A stretch of DNA of 64,000 nucleotides from Amaurobius ferox. Lineage: Eukaryota > Arthropoda > Arachnida > Araneae > Amaurobiidae. Under the pieces are notes generated by a model. That model was not told the DNA's origin, ran no database searches, and saw nothing but the letters and a program-made list of their open reading frames with translations. The position numbers were made by a program, and so were the translations under genes. Positions within the stretch are counted from its first letter, which is position 1. Every line of letters starts with the position of its first letter. The DNA is taken from NCBI GenBank assembly GCA_951213105.1, contig OX578140.1:117659653-117723652 (forward strand), read 5' to 3'. Below, piece by piece: positions 44,794-56,351 of this stretch.

Positions 44794-46230
44794 CACTCAT
44801 CAAAAGTAAAATTGCAACACCATGAAGGAATGTACTTAGCCATATGCAAATCACAGTGCCGGTAGAAGAGAGATGAGAGTCATATGCAAATGATTAAAAG
44901 AACAAACAAAGATATGCAAAAGGAAACTGTTTATTCAGTAAAGCATGTGGCCCCCATGGGCAGCTATACGAATCGCTAAACGGCGAGGCATACTATAGAT
45001 GAGGCTATTAATGGTTGCCTGGGATAATCCTTGCCAAACAGCGTCCACTGTGGCACGCAATTCGTCTACGGTATGTACCGGTGGTCCTCGGTGCACCTGA
45101 CATCCCATGAGGGCCCACACGTGTTCAATGGGAGAGAGATCCTTTGAGACTACCAGTCAGGAAAGGCTGTGAATTCCGTTCAGGCTGTTGATAGTTCGCC
45201 GTGAGGTGTGCGGTGTAGCATTGTCTTGCTGGAACATTGTGCCAGGTACCGCCTGCACCAGTGATCGAACCACAGGCATCACAACTTGTATGACGTGCCG
45301 CCCCGCTGTCAGATTATCTGCAATGTACACCAGAGTTGTCCACTGATCGAACACGATACCGCCCCAAACCATGATGCCCCGGTGTAGAGCCGGTATAACG
45401 CTCGATGATATGTGCTGGGAAGTGGCGATCCTCGAGAAGTCGCCACACACTCCCACGGTTGTTCATTGGTCCAGTTACTATGGCGACGACACCACTCCAG
45501 ATGAGGTCGTTGGTCGTTTCATGCATGAAGTTCCTAGCGAATGCTTTAGACTTCAGTCAGTGAGGTGAGATATCCTGATTTCTGACATTAGTTGAGTTGC
45601 TTGGAGATGTGAGTCAGAGTCCGCTGTGTACGCAGTGTACTGACCGCTGTGTACGCAGCTGTACTTCATGCAACCTGTTGCGAATGGTTTGGGTGCACGT
45701 AGGTGCGACCTTTGATGGTGGCAGGCTGTTTCGGATGTCACTTGACGTTGCGAACGAGTCTCGACCAGCCGTTCTGCGAATCTGCTAGTCTTTGCGATCT
45801 GTTGTGCACCTGTTCGTTCCCCTCCCTCTTCGGCGAGTCCTCTGATGTTCCTGCATCCATAGTGTCAAACATCACTGGATGGTACTCACGTCGTGCCCAG
45901 CACGCGTGGCAATTGCGCGCATCGACAAACTCATCACGCAACTCCAGGATATGGTTCGTTCCCCAGCCGTTAACTGCCAGTCGCCGTTACAGCACGCTGA
46001 CGTTTCTGGGGCTTCACTTTTTCGAAAGTTCGGCTGCTGCAAATCGTCGCTAATAGCATTTACGTGACGAGCCATCTGCTGGTCTTTATCACCCGAAACT
46101 GGGTGTCACGTGACCCGATACGTACGAAGACTTAATCATTTGCATATGCCTCTCTCTTCTACTGGCACTGTGAATTGCATATGGCTACGTTCATTTCTTC
46201 ATGGTTTTGCAATTTCACTTTTGACGAGTG
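44794..46230 (-). mobile_element. Tc1-like transposon (1437 bp) with ~100-bp inverted ends
   Basis: The ends CACTCATCAAAAGTAAAATT and (inverse) CACTCGTCAAAAGTGAAATT continue as inverted repeats for about 100 bp, including CATATGCAAATGATT, and are flanked by TA at 44792-44793 and 46231-46232. It contains a full-length but broken transposase gene on the minus strand. Confidence 0.9.
44935..46075 (-). pseudogene. Tc1-like transposase, frameshifted and interrupted
   Basis: N-terminal helix-turn-helix region pieces lie at 45738-46075 (RAIATRAGHDVSTIQ and KREGNEQVHNRSQRLADSQN). The catalytic domain at 45157-45456 has IMVWGGIVFDQ and FQQDNATPHTSR, which holds the second catalytic aspartate. After an in-frame TGA, the same frame resumes DLSPIEHVWALMG with the catalytic glutamate and ends in the usual TINSLIYSMPRRL region. 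Aspartate to glutamate spacing is about 32 residues, against 34 in DD34E Tc1 elements. Several frame changes make it non-functional. Confidence 0.85.
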
Positions 46231-46232
46231 TA

Positions 46233-46574
46233 TTTGCCTTAAAGAAAAAGAAATATAAATCCCATTAAAACCAAGGTACTTAAAATTTAACTAGAGTGTG
46301 GATCAACTCGATTTTCTCATACCAGAATCTAGTTTTTTTTTTCAAATTTAACAAGAAAAATTTGGAAAAATCCGGTCCAAATGATTACAACTATAGCGTG
46401 TTACCCTTCACTTTAAAGGGCTCGACAATGTAACCTCTCTGGGGGGAGGGGCGGTAACTTGTCCCCCAAGAACGGCTGATGACGTTACGATTTTTCACAA
46501 AGATGATTGAAACTATTAAGTCTTGTGATTATTGAGCCATAAATACACCCTTTTATGCATGATTATGTCAAATT
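46233..46574. other. Spacer, nothing recognised
   Basis: AT-rich, with a G run near 46441-46450; no repeat or coding similarity seen. Confidence 0.5.
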
Positions 46575-46890
46575 TTGTCCTATGCTGCCATGTTAAAAAA
46601 ATATATAATTTCGAAATTTTCGCTCGAATTAAAAAAAAAAAAATTCTATCTAGTTCTAGATTTTTTGATAACGAGGCTGAATATAAAGTTTCGTGAAAAT
46701 TTATTAATATTTGTAGCTGCTACATGTACACAAGAACTCGACCACAGGCAGATGGACATCGCCCCCAAAATAGTCCAAACGTGTTCAGGAGGTCCTAAAA
46801 CATATATTAACATCAAAATCTGGAATTCGAAAATTCTCGTGAAACCGATACTTTCTCTGTACTATATTACATAGTAGTATAAGAAAGTAA
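46575..46890 (-). mobile_element. Family-B-like relative ending in an ACTTTC hairpin
   Basis: At 46848-46889, TACTTTCTCTGTACTAT and its imperfect inverse ATAGTA...AAGAAAGTA form a hairpin like that of family B. The preceding ~70 bp keep the order seen beside the B hairpin (a GGTCCTAAAAC word, then TCGAAAATTCTCG before CCGATACTTTC). No GTCT tract, so a diverged relative. Confidence 0.45.
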
Positions 46891-49405
46891 TAAAAACACT
46901 TTGGCAAAGGATTAGGAAAATGTAAGCGATGTAATTTCACGCATATTTAGTATATTCTAATTGGTGACGTCTGAATCCATCGTCTTGGATATATGCAGGG
47001 TGTCAAGGAAAGTCCTCAATTGCTTCGTAAAGAAAGGTCTATGAGTGTATACGTTAGGTCTATTTATAGTAAAGTCGCTCAGTCAAATAAAAGTGATTGC
47101 TGCGATCTTGACTGTGAATTTAAAAAGTTTAACCAACTCGTGAATAAAGGAAGATAAACGAATAAAGGTCAATTACAAAGTTGTAGAGCAATTATCTCAT
47201 GAGTAAAAACCGACAATGAAATTGTTACAGAAGGCATTCATTTTATACAAAATGGGTTATTGGCAAATTGTTATCATATTCAGGAATGCTAAAATAAACA
47301 CTTGCATACACAGGCACAGGACATTTCCTGCGTATGTACCACGATTCTCTTCGAACCTCTTTTTCTCTGTCTATGCCAAGAGGACTGGAGGGGTTATTTT
47401 CTGTCCGCCATCTTGCTTTTTCCAGGTTTGTACAGCTGGCCCCGCAATTTGATACTGCAGGTACAGTGCCTAGAAAAGGGGCCTGCTCATCAGGTCGGTT
47501 TTGTCTGAGTGCCTAGAGGTAGACCCCCCCCCCCCCCCCAGGTGGCAGAAACTGGAGGGGAGGGGGATACGGTTGAAGAACGGGAGATTTGCTTTCTGGA
47601 CTCACATCTGAAAGGTCAATGAGACTCGCGGAGTCCGAGTATTATGATGTATGAATAATCAAGATATACGATTTCGCGAATGGACTCCGCTCTGACGGAA
47701 AAAAAGGTGGAGGGGGGGGGGGGGACAGTCAAGCGTATCCTGATCATAGATATGTCAAAGATGTCCCTGAAGGGAAAGGGGGGAGATCGAGCAGGTGACC
47801 TCAAGTTCCTATTCCGATAGTGTGCAATCCTCGAGGAATAATCTAATCTGATACTAGCTCTTTATGTGCAATATATTAGGGACTAGAAGGGGGGAGGAGC
47901 TGAGAAAGGGGGGGGGGAATAAGCTGATACTAACTGATAATCTAAGCTGATACTAGCTCTTTGTGTGCAATATATTAGGGATTAGAAGGGGAAGGGGCTG
48001 AGAAACGCCACCCAATTTAAGAGTTAGTATCAAGATTACCCTCCCGATAACTGTTAACCCAATTATCACCTAAAAGGAAAATGTTATGATTAGTATGGAG
48101 ACATTGGGGATCCTGAAGAATTTGAGAAGAATAAATAAGAGTCGAATTACGGAGCGTGAGGGAAAGGAGACAGAGATAGTGACCGTGAACGAAAGACGGG
48201 GAACTGGAGATTCAGTGAAAAGCTAACTTGAGACAATAGGAACGGAAGGAAATGAAGTGTGCTCAGTTGGAGGGCATGAGAAGGCGATGGTCAAAGTGAG
48301 ACAATGTTGGAAGGGAAATGAAAAGAAACAGGAATTATGGAGGTAGTTGTCTAGTTGTGGGTTCGATCAGTGAGAACAAACAAAGGACTGGTGTGTGGTG
48401 GTGTGGGGGGGGGGGGGGGGGGGGTAGACTCAAGTTTGCTTCCCTGCGAGACCAATGTTATGATGGAGAACATGGGTCAACAGGAGAAGGTACAGTTATT
48501 CACGAGTGGAAATGGAATTATTAGGGGGGAGATTTGGAAGAAAACCAAAGATGAAAATGAAATATAAGGAAAAAATTACATGGTCATTGGAAAGAATGGA
48601 AGAGTGGATCTTGATTTGTGGGATCAGAAAGTGGGTACTGGATGATGAAAAGAAGTTGAGTTCAAATCTGTGGGGGTTACTAGAATGAACTCCCGGGCAG
48701 GCGAAATGACGAAGGGGGTTACTGGCTCTATAATGATATATTGTGTGTTCTTTGAGTCAGCAGCCAAAATTTGACATTATGGAAAAATGTATGTGAATTA
48801 TACTGCGTTTAATATAATTAAGGTATTTCTATACAGCCTCCCCCCTCCCCACATCCAATTTTGAGCCTGGGTACCAAGTCGAGCGGCTGGCCCTAGATAA
48901 AAGGAAAGGGGGTATCCCCCTTTTTCTTTCTTTTCTGTTTTATTTAGGGATAGAGTATGAACGTTTCTTCGTATGATGGCAAGTGGTGTGTACATTTCAT
49001 TTTAGTAAAAATATGTTTATGCTCTTTTGCACTCGTTGTTCGCATAGTCATACAAATTTTTTAAACAATCGGAAGTGGCATCTCCAAAACCAGAAGTGTA
49101 CATCATTAGTGAACCCTATGATATGTGAGTCATCACACGTCAGGTATTGACGCTACATAGACCGATATCGTACAGTGGAGTAAATAAAAAAATACATAAT
49201 ACCAGTAATTAAAATGAAGAGGCTTAATTTTAAACAATAACAAAGAATTTATTTCATTAAGATAAAACCTTATTTAATATTTGATAAAGTCAACAATTCC
49301 ACAATGAATGTTAAATAAATTCCAGCACTCGTAATAGCTCATTTAATTTTACAATCATGCAACACTACCATTGTAAGTAACATACCGTGTCATTCCTACG
49401 TTACC
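46891..49405. other. Unrecognised DNA with long homopolymer runs and a purine-rich stretch
   Basis: C run at 47523-47539, G runs at 47710-47723, 47906-47916 and 48405-48424 (about 18-19 G), and a purine-rich strand from about 48100 to 48680 (GGAAGG, GAGAAGG, GAAAAGAAAC words). A family D-like fragment (GGAAGTGGCATCTCCAAAAC) occurs at 49070-49110. No open frame has recognisable similarity. Confidence 0.5.
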
Positions 49406-50236
49406 TATAGGATAAAATGTCTCACCTACACTATTCCAATTCATATTCTGTAAAATCTCCTTTATCAATATCTGTCTTTACGTGTGACATACATTTCACA
49501 CGTGCGTAATTAAATTCAATGACACCTTTTATCACTCCTAACATTATTCTGCATTAATAGAGAGCGAGAGAGAGAGCTTACTCAACAATTGACCTTCGTG
49601 CAAAATACATGTAAAGAAATTTCCTACCTCGGAACATCGCCGTTGACTGGAACTTGTCACCGGCAAGAGGAAACGGACTTCTCCGATGGGCTGCCTCTTA
49701 TCGTCGCTCTCGTGCGACCACCTTTTAGCACTCCAAAAAAATCCACTCTCCTCGATTTTCAAATTTTAAAAGTTTTAGTCTCTCTTCATCTCTCCCCTCT
49801 CTCTTAGGCCCCCAGACTCTCATTGGTTCCGTAAATACATAACTCCGCCTTCCGGCTATCTAACTGGCCGAAGCCCCCCTTGAAATATCAGATATTTGAG
49901 CATTGTCTTTTTCGAGCAGAAAGTTCTCACGAACATTTTCCCATGACCATCAGGAAGTTAATTGACTTCTCGGGTCAAGAGGTTCAACCCCTTCCGTCTT
50001 ACACCCTTCTGGTAGGTCGGACGGTCTGGGTCTCAACCCCTTCCGTCTAATATAGTACCTAGTGCTGACGTGAATACGAGGAGCACCCTTTTTCACTCTC
50101 GAATTACGTCCGGTCCAGCTGTGTCTAAGGGAGCGTTATATGAATTGTCTCGCTGTATGAGGGACCATCTTCTTAGATCCCCTTCCACTTTCAAAATAGC
50201 AATGTTATATTGGGGATTGAAAATTACAATATAACA
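49406..50236 (-). repeat. 3' LTR, containing a SINE fragment insertion
   Basis: 831 bp including 34 bp of SINE plus a 15-bp target duplication that the other LTR lacks. The LTR end near 50203-50236 contains the inverted pair TGTTATATTG/CAATATAACA. Confidence 0.8.
49985..50048 (+). mobile_element. 34-bp SINE 3' fragment with 15-bp target duplication
   Basis: CAACCCCTTCCGTCT occurs at 49985-49999 and 50034-50048; between them 50000-50033 is TACACCCTTCTGGTAGG and the rest of the SINE 3' end to GGGTCT. The second LTR has a single uninterrupted CAACCCCTTCCGTCT at 52260-52274, which is the empty site. Confidence 0.93.
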
Positions 50237-50699
50237 ATTACCCTTCTTCCCCCCCCCAAAGTTTGGTGGGAAAAAAACCAATTATCGAGTGGCGAGTTCA
50301 TCATCACACTGGCAGAGTTACCTGTGACATCACCTCCTTTCTCTCTCAAATACTGAATCATCTGTAACATTACACTATATATACATATATCAGTCATTTC
50401 AGTACAACAAAAATATTACTGGTAACAAAATATCAAATACTCTTTGCATATATACAAATCACAGTGCTCCTGTAAAGTTTTTTTTTTTGTTGTTGTTGTA
50501 AGTATCAGTTCGATTTATTGTTATCCTGTATCAGAAACATTGTAGCTGCATTCGTGGAATGTCTTTTGAAAAGTTTATAGTAAAGAAAAATGTTTAAACT
50601 GTACATCTTTGTAATGGTACGATTGATTGTACACTATCTCCTTATGGTTAAACACTGGCCTTGTTGCAGAAATGGACATGAATCGCTGGAATTGCTGGG

Positions 50700-50965
50700 T
50701 AAGGAATCGTTGATCGTTTGGGAATCGTTGCACGTCTGGAATTGTTGAATCGCTGACCACTTGAGAATCGTTGTTTGTCTGGGATTGTTGAATCGCTGAC
50801 CACTTGAGAATCGTTGTTTGTCTGGAATTGTTGAATCGCTGACCACTTGAGAATCGTTGTTTGTCTGGAATGGTTGAGTGACCGGAATCGCTGACCACTT
50901 GGAAATCATTGTTTGTCTGGAATTGTTGAGTGACCGGAATCGCTGACCACTTGGAAATCATTGGG
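50700..50965. repeat. Minisatellite inside the LTR element (43- and 52-bp units)
   Basis: CGCTGACCACTTG recurs at 50751, 50794, 50837, 50889 and 50941. The first intervals are 43 bp, the last two 52 bp because of a 9-bp TGACCGGAA addition. It accounts for a 128-codon repetitive frame on the minus strand, which I do not consider a gene. Confidence 0.9.
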
Positions 50966-51680
50966 CAACGGGATCTGTATGCTATTTCATGTTTTGTTTA
51001 AGCAAATCAATACATATACATTACACTCAGGCCAACTTATTATTACTCTCCTCTCTTAAAAACTCACCAAAGTATATTTTTTTTTACCAATTCAATTTCC
51101 ATAATTTTAATTTGTCACCCGGCACACGAAACATTACAAAAAAAACTCTTTTTTTTTTTTTTTTTTCTCAAACACATTTAAATTTGTTAACATTCTCAAA
51201 ATTTGCCCCAGTGAAATTTCTATACTTTATCTACTTTAAATCCTTCCCTATAATATATACATTTTTTTTTTCAAATTTGATACTCTCTTCAAACTTAAAT
51301 TTTTCAAATTCCTACTATTTATTTATTTTACATTTCTCTGCCTTATGTTTTTCCACATTATATATATACATTTCTTATTTAACATCCTAACTATTTATCT
51401 ACTTTAAATCCTTCCACATAATATATACATTTTTTTTTTTTTTATATACACTTCTTATCTAAAATCCAATCCACTTAAGTTTGATATCTTATTCAATACT
51501 TAAAATATTGAAATTCTTACACTCTCTATACATTAAACTTCACCACTCTTATCAATTTATATTTTCCTGACCTCATCATGTGTTCTCAATCGAACGTGCC
51601 ATAAATATAACTCATGTACATATTTATAATAAAATACTTAAACAATTCCACTATCCTCTCAAATACTACCAAAAAAGACT

Positions 51681-52462
51681 TATAGGATAAAATGTCTCAC
51701 CTACACTATTCCAATTCATATTCTGTAAAATCTCCTTTATCAATATCTGTCTTTACGTGTGACATACATTTCACACGTGCGTAATTAAATTCAATGACAC
51801 CTTTTATCACTCCTAACATTATTCTGCATTAATAGAGAGCGAGAGAGAGAGCTTACTCAACAATTGACCTTCGTGCAAAATACATGTAAAGAAATTTCCT
51901 ACCTCGGAACATCGCCGTTGACTGGAACTTGTCACCGGCAAGAGGAAACGGACTTCTCCGATGGGCTGCCTCTTATCGTCGCTCTCGTGCGACCACCTTT
52001 TAGCACTCCAAAAAAATCCACTCTCCTCGATTTTCAAATTTTAAAAGTTTTAGTCTCTCTTCATCTCTCCCCTCTCTCTTAGGCCCCCAGACTCTCATTG
52101 GTTCCGTAAATACATAACTCCGCATTCCGGCTATCTAACTGGCCGAAGCCCCCCTTGAAATATCAGATATTTGAGCATTGTCTTTTTCGAGCAGAAAGTT
52201 CTCACGAACATTTTCCCATGACCATCAGGAAGTTAATTGACTTCTCGGGTCAAGAGGTTCAACCCCTTCCGTCTAATATAGTACCTAGTGCTGACGTGAA
52301 TACGAGGAGCACCCTTTTTCACTCTCGAATTACGTCCGGTCCAGCTGTGTCTAAGGGAGCGTTATATGAATTGTCTCGCTGTATGAGGGACCATCTTCTT
52401 AGATCCCCTTCCACTTTCAAAATAGCAATGTTATATTGGGGATTGAAAATTACAATATAACA
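51681..52462 (-). repeat. 5' LTR
   Basis: 782 bp, without the SINE fragment. It is otherwise collinear with the 3' LTR. Confidence 0.8.
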
Positions 52463-52479
52463 CCCTACTCCTTCTAAAA

Positions 52480-53260
52480 TTCGATGCTGAATCCATATCC
52501 ATATCAATCCTAAGAAATTGATACTGTAAAATGATTGTAATTTTTTTAATGGGAAGTGACATCTGTAGAATAAAAAGTGGAAATTTTTAATGAATTTTCC
52601 TAACGCCTAAAATATTTGATACTAAATTCATATCAGTTATCATCTAAGCACTATCCATGGCCTATTCTGAGAAATAAATGTTTGAAGGAAAATATTTTTT
52701 TTTAATCCAGAATTGGGAAAAGAACTGTAAGTAGAATTCCTTAGTGAATACCCGTCTTCCCACCCTTCATGAAATTCGATTCTAAATTCATATCAGGCAT
52801 CCCTTAAGCTCTACCTATAGTCAATCGAAATATACTTTTCAAGGAAATGTTTTGAACCATAAGATGAAAACCGCAAGCAGAAATCCTTAGTCTAAGCTCT
52901 ATCATCATCTAAGAGCTCTGTCATCAGATTCATCGTCTAAGCTCTATCCGTAGCCAATCCCAAGAATTAGATGCTACAAGGGAAATTTTTTGAACCGGAA
53001 TTAAAAATTCTTCTAGAATCCCTCTATTTTCCATCAGCAAAGCTCTATTTATAGCCAATCTTAGGAAATGGATATTTCAAGGAAAAGGGCAAATTTTAAA
53101 CTAGAAATGTAAAAAGAACCGGATATGGAAATCTTTAGTGAACCTTCCTATACCTCCTCCAGAATTGGATGCTAGAACTTTATCTAAGCTCTATCTACAA
53201 TTGATCCTGAAAAATTGATGCTTCAAAAAAAATTGTTTGGTAAAAACAATGGTATTGGTA
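52480..53260. repeat. Degenerate tandem repeat, family D block 2
   Basis: Same words as block 1 (GATGCTGAATCCATATC, TAAGCTCTATC, GAGAAATAAATGTTTGAAGG) in about five to six diverged units of 120-150 bp. It begins directly after the LTR element. Confidence 0.65.
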
Positions 53261-55413
53261 TTGCAACATTTTTGCCGCCAAGAACCACCCAGAAGAAACA
53301 ATTATTAGTGTTACAGCTGAATGACCTCCAATCAGTGTTCATATGCATCATATGAATAAAATGAAATATGATATATCTCGGAATCTTATAAGCCGATCGA
53401 CTAACTTTTTAGATGAAAACAGCAGACGCACTGATACATGCCGTTTTTTGTATCAATCGTTTTGACTCACTGAAAAATCCCAAGAGAAAAAGTTCTCTGC
53501 TTTTGGAAAAAAACCGTTTTTTGACAGTTAGCAGTAAAACTTTGTATTGTCCTAATGCTCTACTAAAGTTATCCTAAAAAGTTTTAATCTGCACATTTTT
53601 CAAAACTTAACCTATTAAAATCATTTTTGATTTAATACATTGTATTAATCTATTACAAAATTATATTTTCTAAATTACATTGAGTTTGCAGTTTTTCATT
53701 GAATTTCATCTTTTATATAGTGGATTAGCTCTATTTGAGTGCCAATTCGCCAAGTATCGTGCCATAGTTGAAAAAATGTTGTTGTTCATACCAGCATAGC
53801 GGGAGCAATAACATTTTATTTTCTTCTGTAGCACTACAACTTCTTACTTTACAAAGTACAGCATAAGTTAATAGAACCTTCTCATTTTTCGCAGTTTTAA
53901 GTACCACTATTATTCTTTGATTTTCACCAAAAATCAAATCAGCGCCAAAGTAATGCCTAACCAACATAAATACCAAATTTCAAGAAAATTTAGTGAATAT
54001 CTTTTGAAGCACAGTGAATATATAAACTGCCTAGATACTCCCACATTCAGACAATCCGCCAATATCACGTTGATAAAATGAAGTTCATCAAAAATGTTTT
54101 TGATTCATAACCAATTCTTTTATTCTAATTTATTTTTGTATTTACATTTCTTAATGTAAATGAATGAAAACATGAAGTCAATTCAATATTATATTGATTA
54201 AACTTATTTATTATGTTCATAAAATATTTTTTCCAAAATGTATCAATTTTGATATTATGAGATAAAATGCCATATATGTATCCAGAATTATTTTTCGAGG
54301 AAGTGGGGTCACACAAGCTAGCCAAACAACACCGTTTGTATGTACGAAAAATCTCATATAATAAAAAAATCCTTTTCTAATTAAGATTGTGGGAGAGGGG
54401 TGCAGATCTCCAAATCTCCCCCTCTTCCCTCCCATGCATACGCCTTGGCAAAATGAAATATACAATAGAGAATGTGTGAATTTTCTTTTTCATTGAGCAC
54501 AGTTTCTACTAATTACCATTTCAGCATAAAATCGTACAATATAAAGTGGAAGTTTAAAAACGCATTATAAACACTAAAGCATTCATATTCCTTTAATAAT
54601 GCAATATTTTGCCTGAAGTTTTAGACATATTTAAATAAATTTTACAAAGCAGTATAGAAATGTGATAAAATAAAATTTAATTTATTCTAAGATTAAAAGA
54701 TAATTATTTTGAACATACATGGTAGCACTGGGATAAATACTGACTTTTTAATCTATTGTTTCAGCGAATAATTTTTTTATGAGATTTAGTTTCATATTTG
54801 GAGATGCACTAACAGTGATAACACATATAATATTATTATATTATTGCATGTGAAATTAAAATCAACTTGCTTTTCGCACTTTTTCTTTAAAAAAAATATC
54901 GGTTATTACGTCACTGAATGTGGGACAATTTCAAAAATTAATCTGATAATAACTTTTTAGTTCATGCTGAGGCTGTTGAAAGAAACTACAATTTTCCTTT
55001 CTACTACCTTGCATTCAGTCAGACACCTGAACACTTCGTCATGTTAATTGGTTTACGAGAAGGGAAGATAAATAAGATCGCCCTTTCCCAAACTTATAAT
55101 TTCAGAAAAGAAACTTGTAGACAAGGATCATCTCAGTGGACAGCTGGGTGTGATTGATATGAACTGTAAACTTGAATGAATGAGCAAGAGCAAACTTAAC
55201 CCACTAGGGTTATAAAAGTGCTTATTTAAGATTAAGATAAGAAAGTGCTTATTAAAGAAGTTATATGCTTTGATCTGTTTTTTTATTGCCTTGTTGACAT
55301 CTTTTTTCTTAACAACAAAAACTAATGGACAGATTCTGCCATTAAACACAATGACACTATGAAGACACTCTACCCAGACCACTTGTATTGAACTAAGGAG
55401 ACTTTCTATGAGC
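53261..55413. other. Unrecognised AT-rich DNA
   Basis: No exon, transposase or repeat recognised. The 81-codon minus-strand frame at 53731-53976 has no similarity I can name. Confidence 0.5.
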
Positions 55414-56112
55414 CTTTTTTGACACTATACAACATAGTTGAAAAGTGTTTATGACTTGGTTCATTCTGTCTGTCTGTCCGTTCGCACTATAACTGCGGTA
55501 AAGATGACTTTATGGAAATGAAATTTTAGTATGCTGTTGAGACGGTCTGTGGAACATATGGGAATATAAAGGAATAATATCACCCAATTAATTTTGTATT
55601 GAACCCGGGTTGAAAAAATGAAATACATTGAACCCTATGGGACCTAATTTTTCAAACATTTTTTAAGCGAATTTAATTAAAATTCACAAATTGCTTCGAA
55701 AATTTTAGTAAATATTCAACTTATCCCATAAAATATATAAAAAAAAAAATCTGCAAAATACTTTCGGTAGTTTTTTAAATAAAAATTAAAATAATAATTG
55801 CCCCCATATTATATGAAGAGATCACGTGATCCACTTCAAAATAAAATATGGCATCCATCTTGTGTCAAAATCGTGATTTTTTAAGTTTTTTTTTTAAATT
55901 TATATTTTGTGTTGCATCCATCCTAAAAACGCTTTATGTTTTATTTTTTCTGTGCATCTATATACGCACCAACGCAGTTACAATACTTTTGAGTTTAAAT
56001 GATCATCAAACTTTGATTATTTCTACAACGAAGCCTAATTTTCACGTGAGGAGAATTTAAACACATCAAGCTGAAGGATGAGTTGTATAAGAATTGCTGA
56101 ATTTCTTTAACA
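55414..56112 (-). mobile_element. Family A element, copy A7, truncated
   Basis: The palindrome end TTGACACTATACAACATAG starts near 55420, with (GTCT)n at 55467-55478. The copy breaks off after about 700 bp near TGAATTTCTTTAAC and lacks the other end. Confidence 0.75.
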
Positions 56113-56351
56113 GTTTATTCGCTACATTAAAGAAATGTGCACAACCTAAACACAGACGACTTCTTAACCCATTCTTTTAAAATTTCAGTATGCCATAACA
56201 AATACTGAAAAATATACATGCAATATATTAAGATACTAAATCTTTTACATGCAATTACTTGTCAAACGGTTAAAAATATGCTATTTGTTGTATGAAATAT
56301 TACATTTTACATTGTAATTTTACTTTCATAACTTTAATGTAGCATTTTTAT

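Larger units (their letters stand above)
49406..52462 (-). mobile_element. Non-autonomous LTR retroelement, about 3.06 kb
   Basis: Two direct repeats, 49406-50236 and 51681-52462, bound a 1444-bp non-coding interior. On the minus strand the LTR starts TGTTATATTG. The purine tract GGGGGGGGGAAGAAGGG (50241-50257) lies 4 bp before the 3' LTR. A TGGTAGTATTTGAGAGG segment starts about 9-10 bp after the 5' LTR and is a possible primer-binding site. This arrangement fixes the orientation. Apart from a 49-bp insertion difference I noticed only one substitution between LTRs (near 49849/52124), so it inserted recently. No gag/pol, so it depends on another element (LARD-like). No clear target-site duplication found, and the LTR 3' end reads TATCCTATA, not the usual CA. 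Confidence 0.75.

Noticed and set aside
47216..47516. Overlapping plus-strand frames as the missing DMGDH 3' exon
   Set aside because: None contains the expected VVGNTTSG/SYSY segment or any DMGDH C-terminal pattern.
50575..50961. 128-codon repetitive protein on the minus strand
   Set aside because: It is the minisatellite inside the LTR element read in frame; no start context or homology.
49406..52462. Plus-strand orientation for the LTR element
   Set aside because: The only strong polypurine tract and TG-starting LTR end fit the minus strand; the plus orientation lacks both.
53731..53976. 81-codon minus-strand frame
   Set aside because: No similarity or motif I can name; composition like the surrounding intergenic or intronic DNA.
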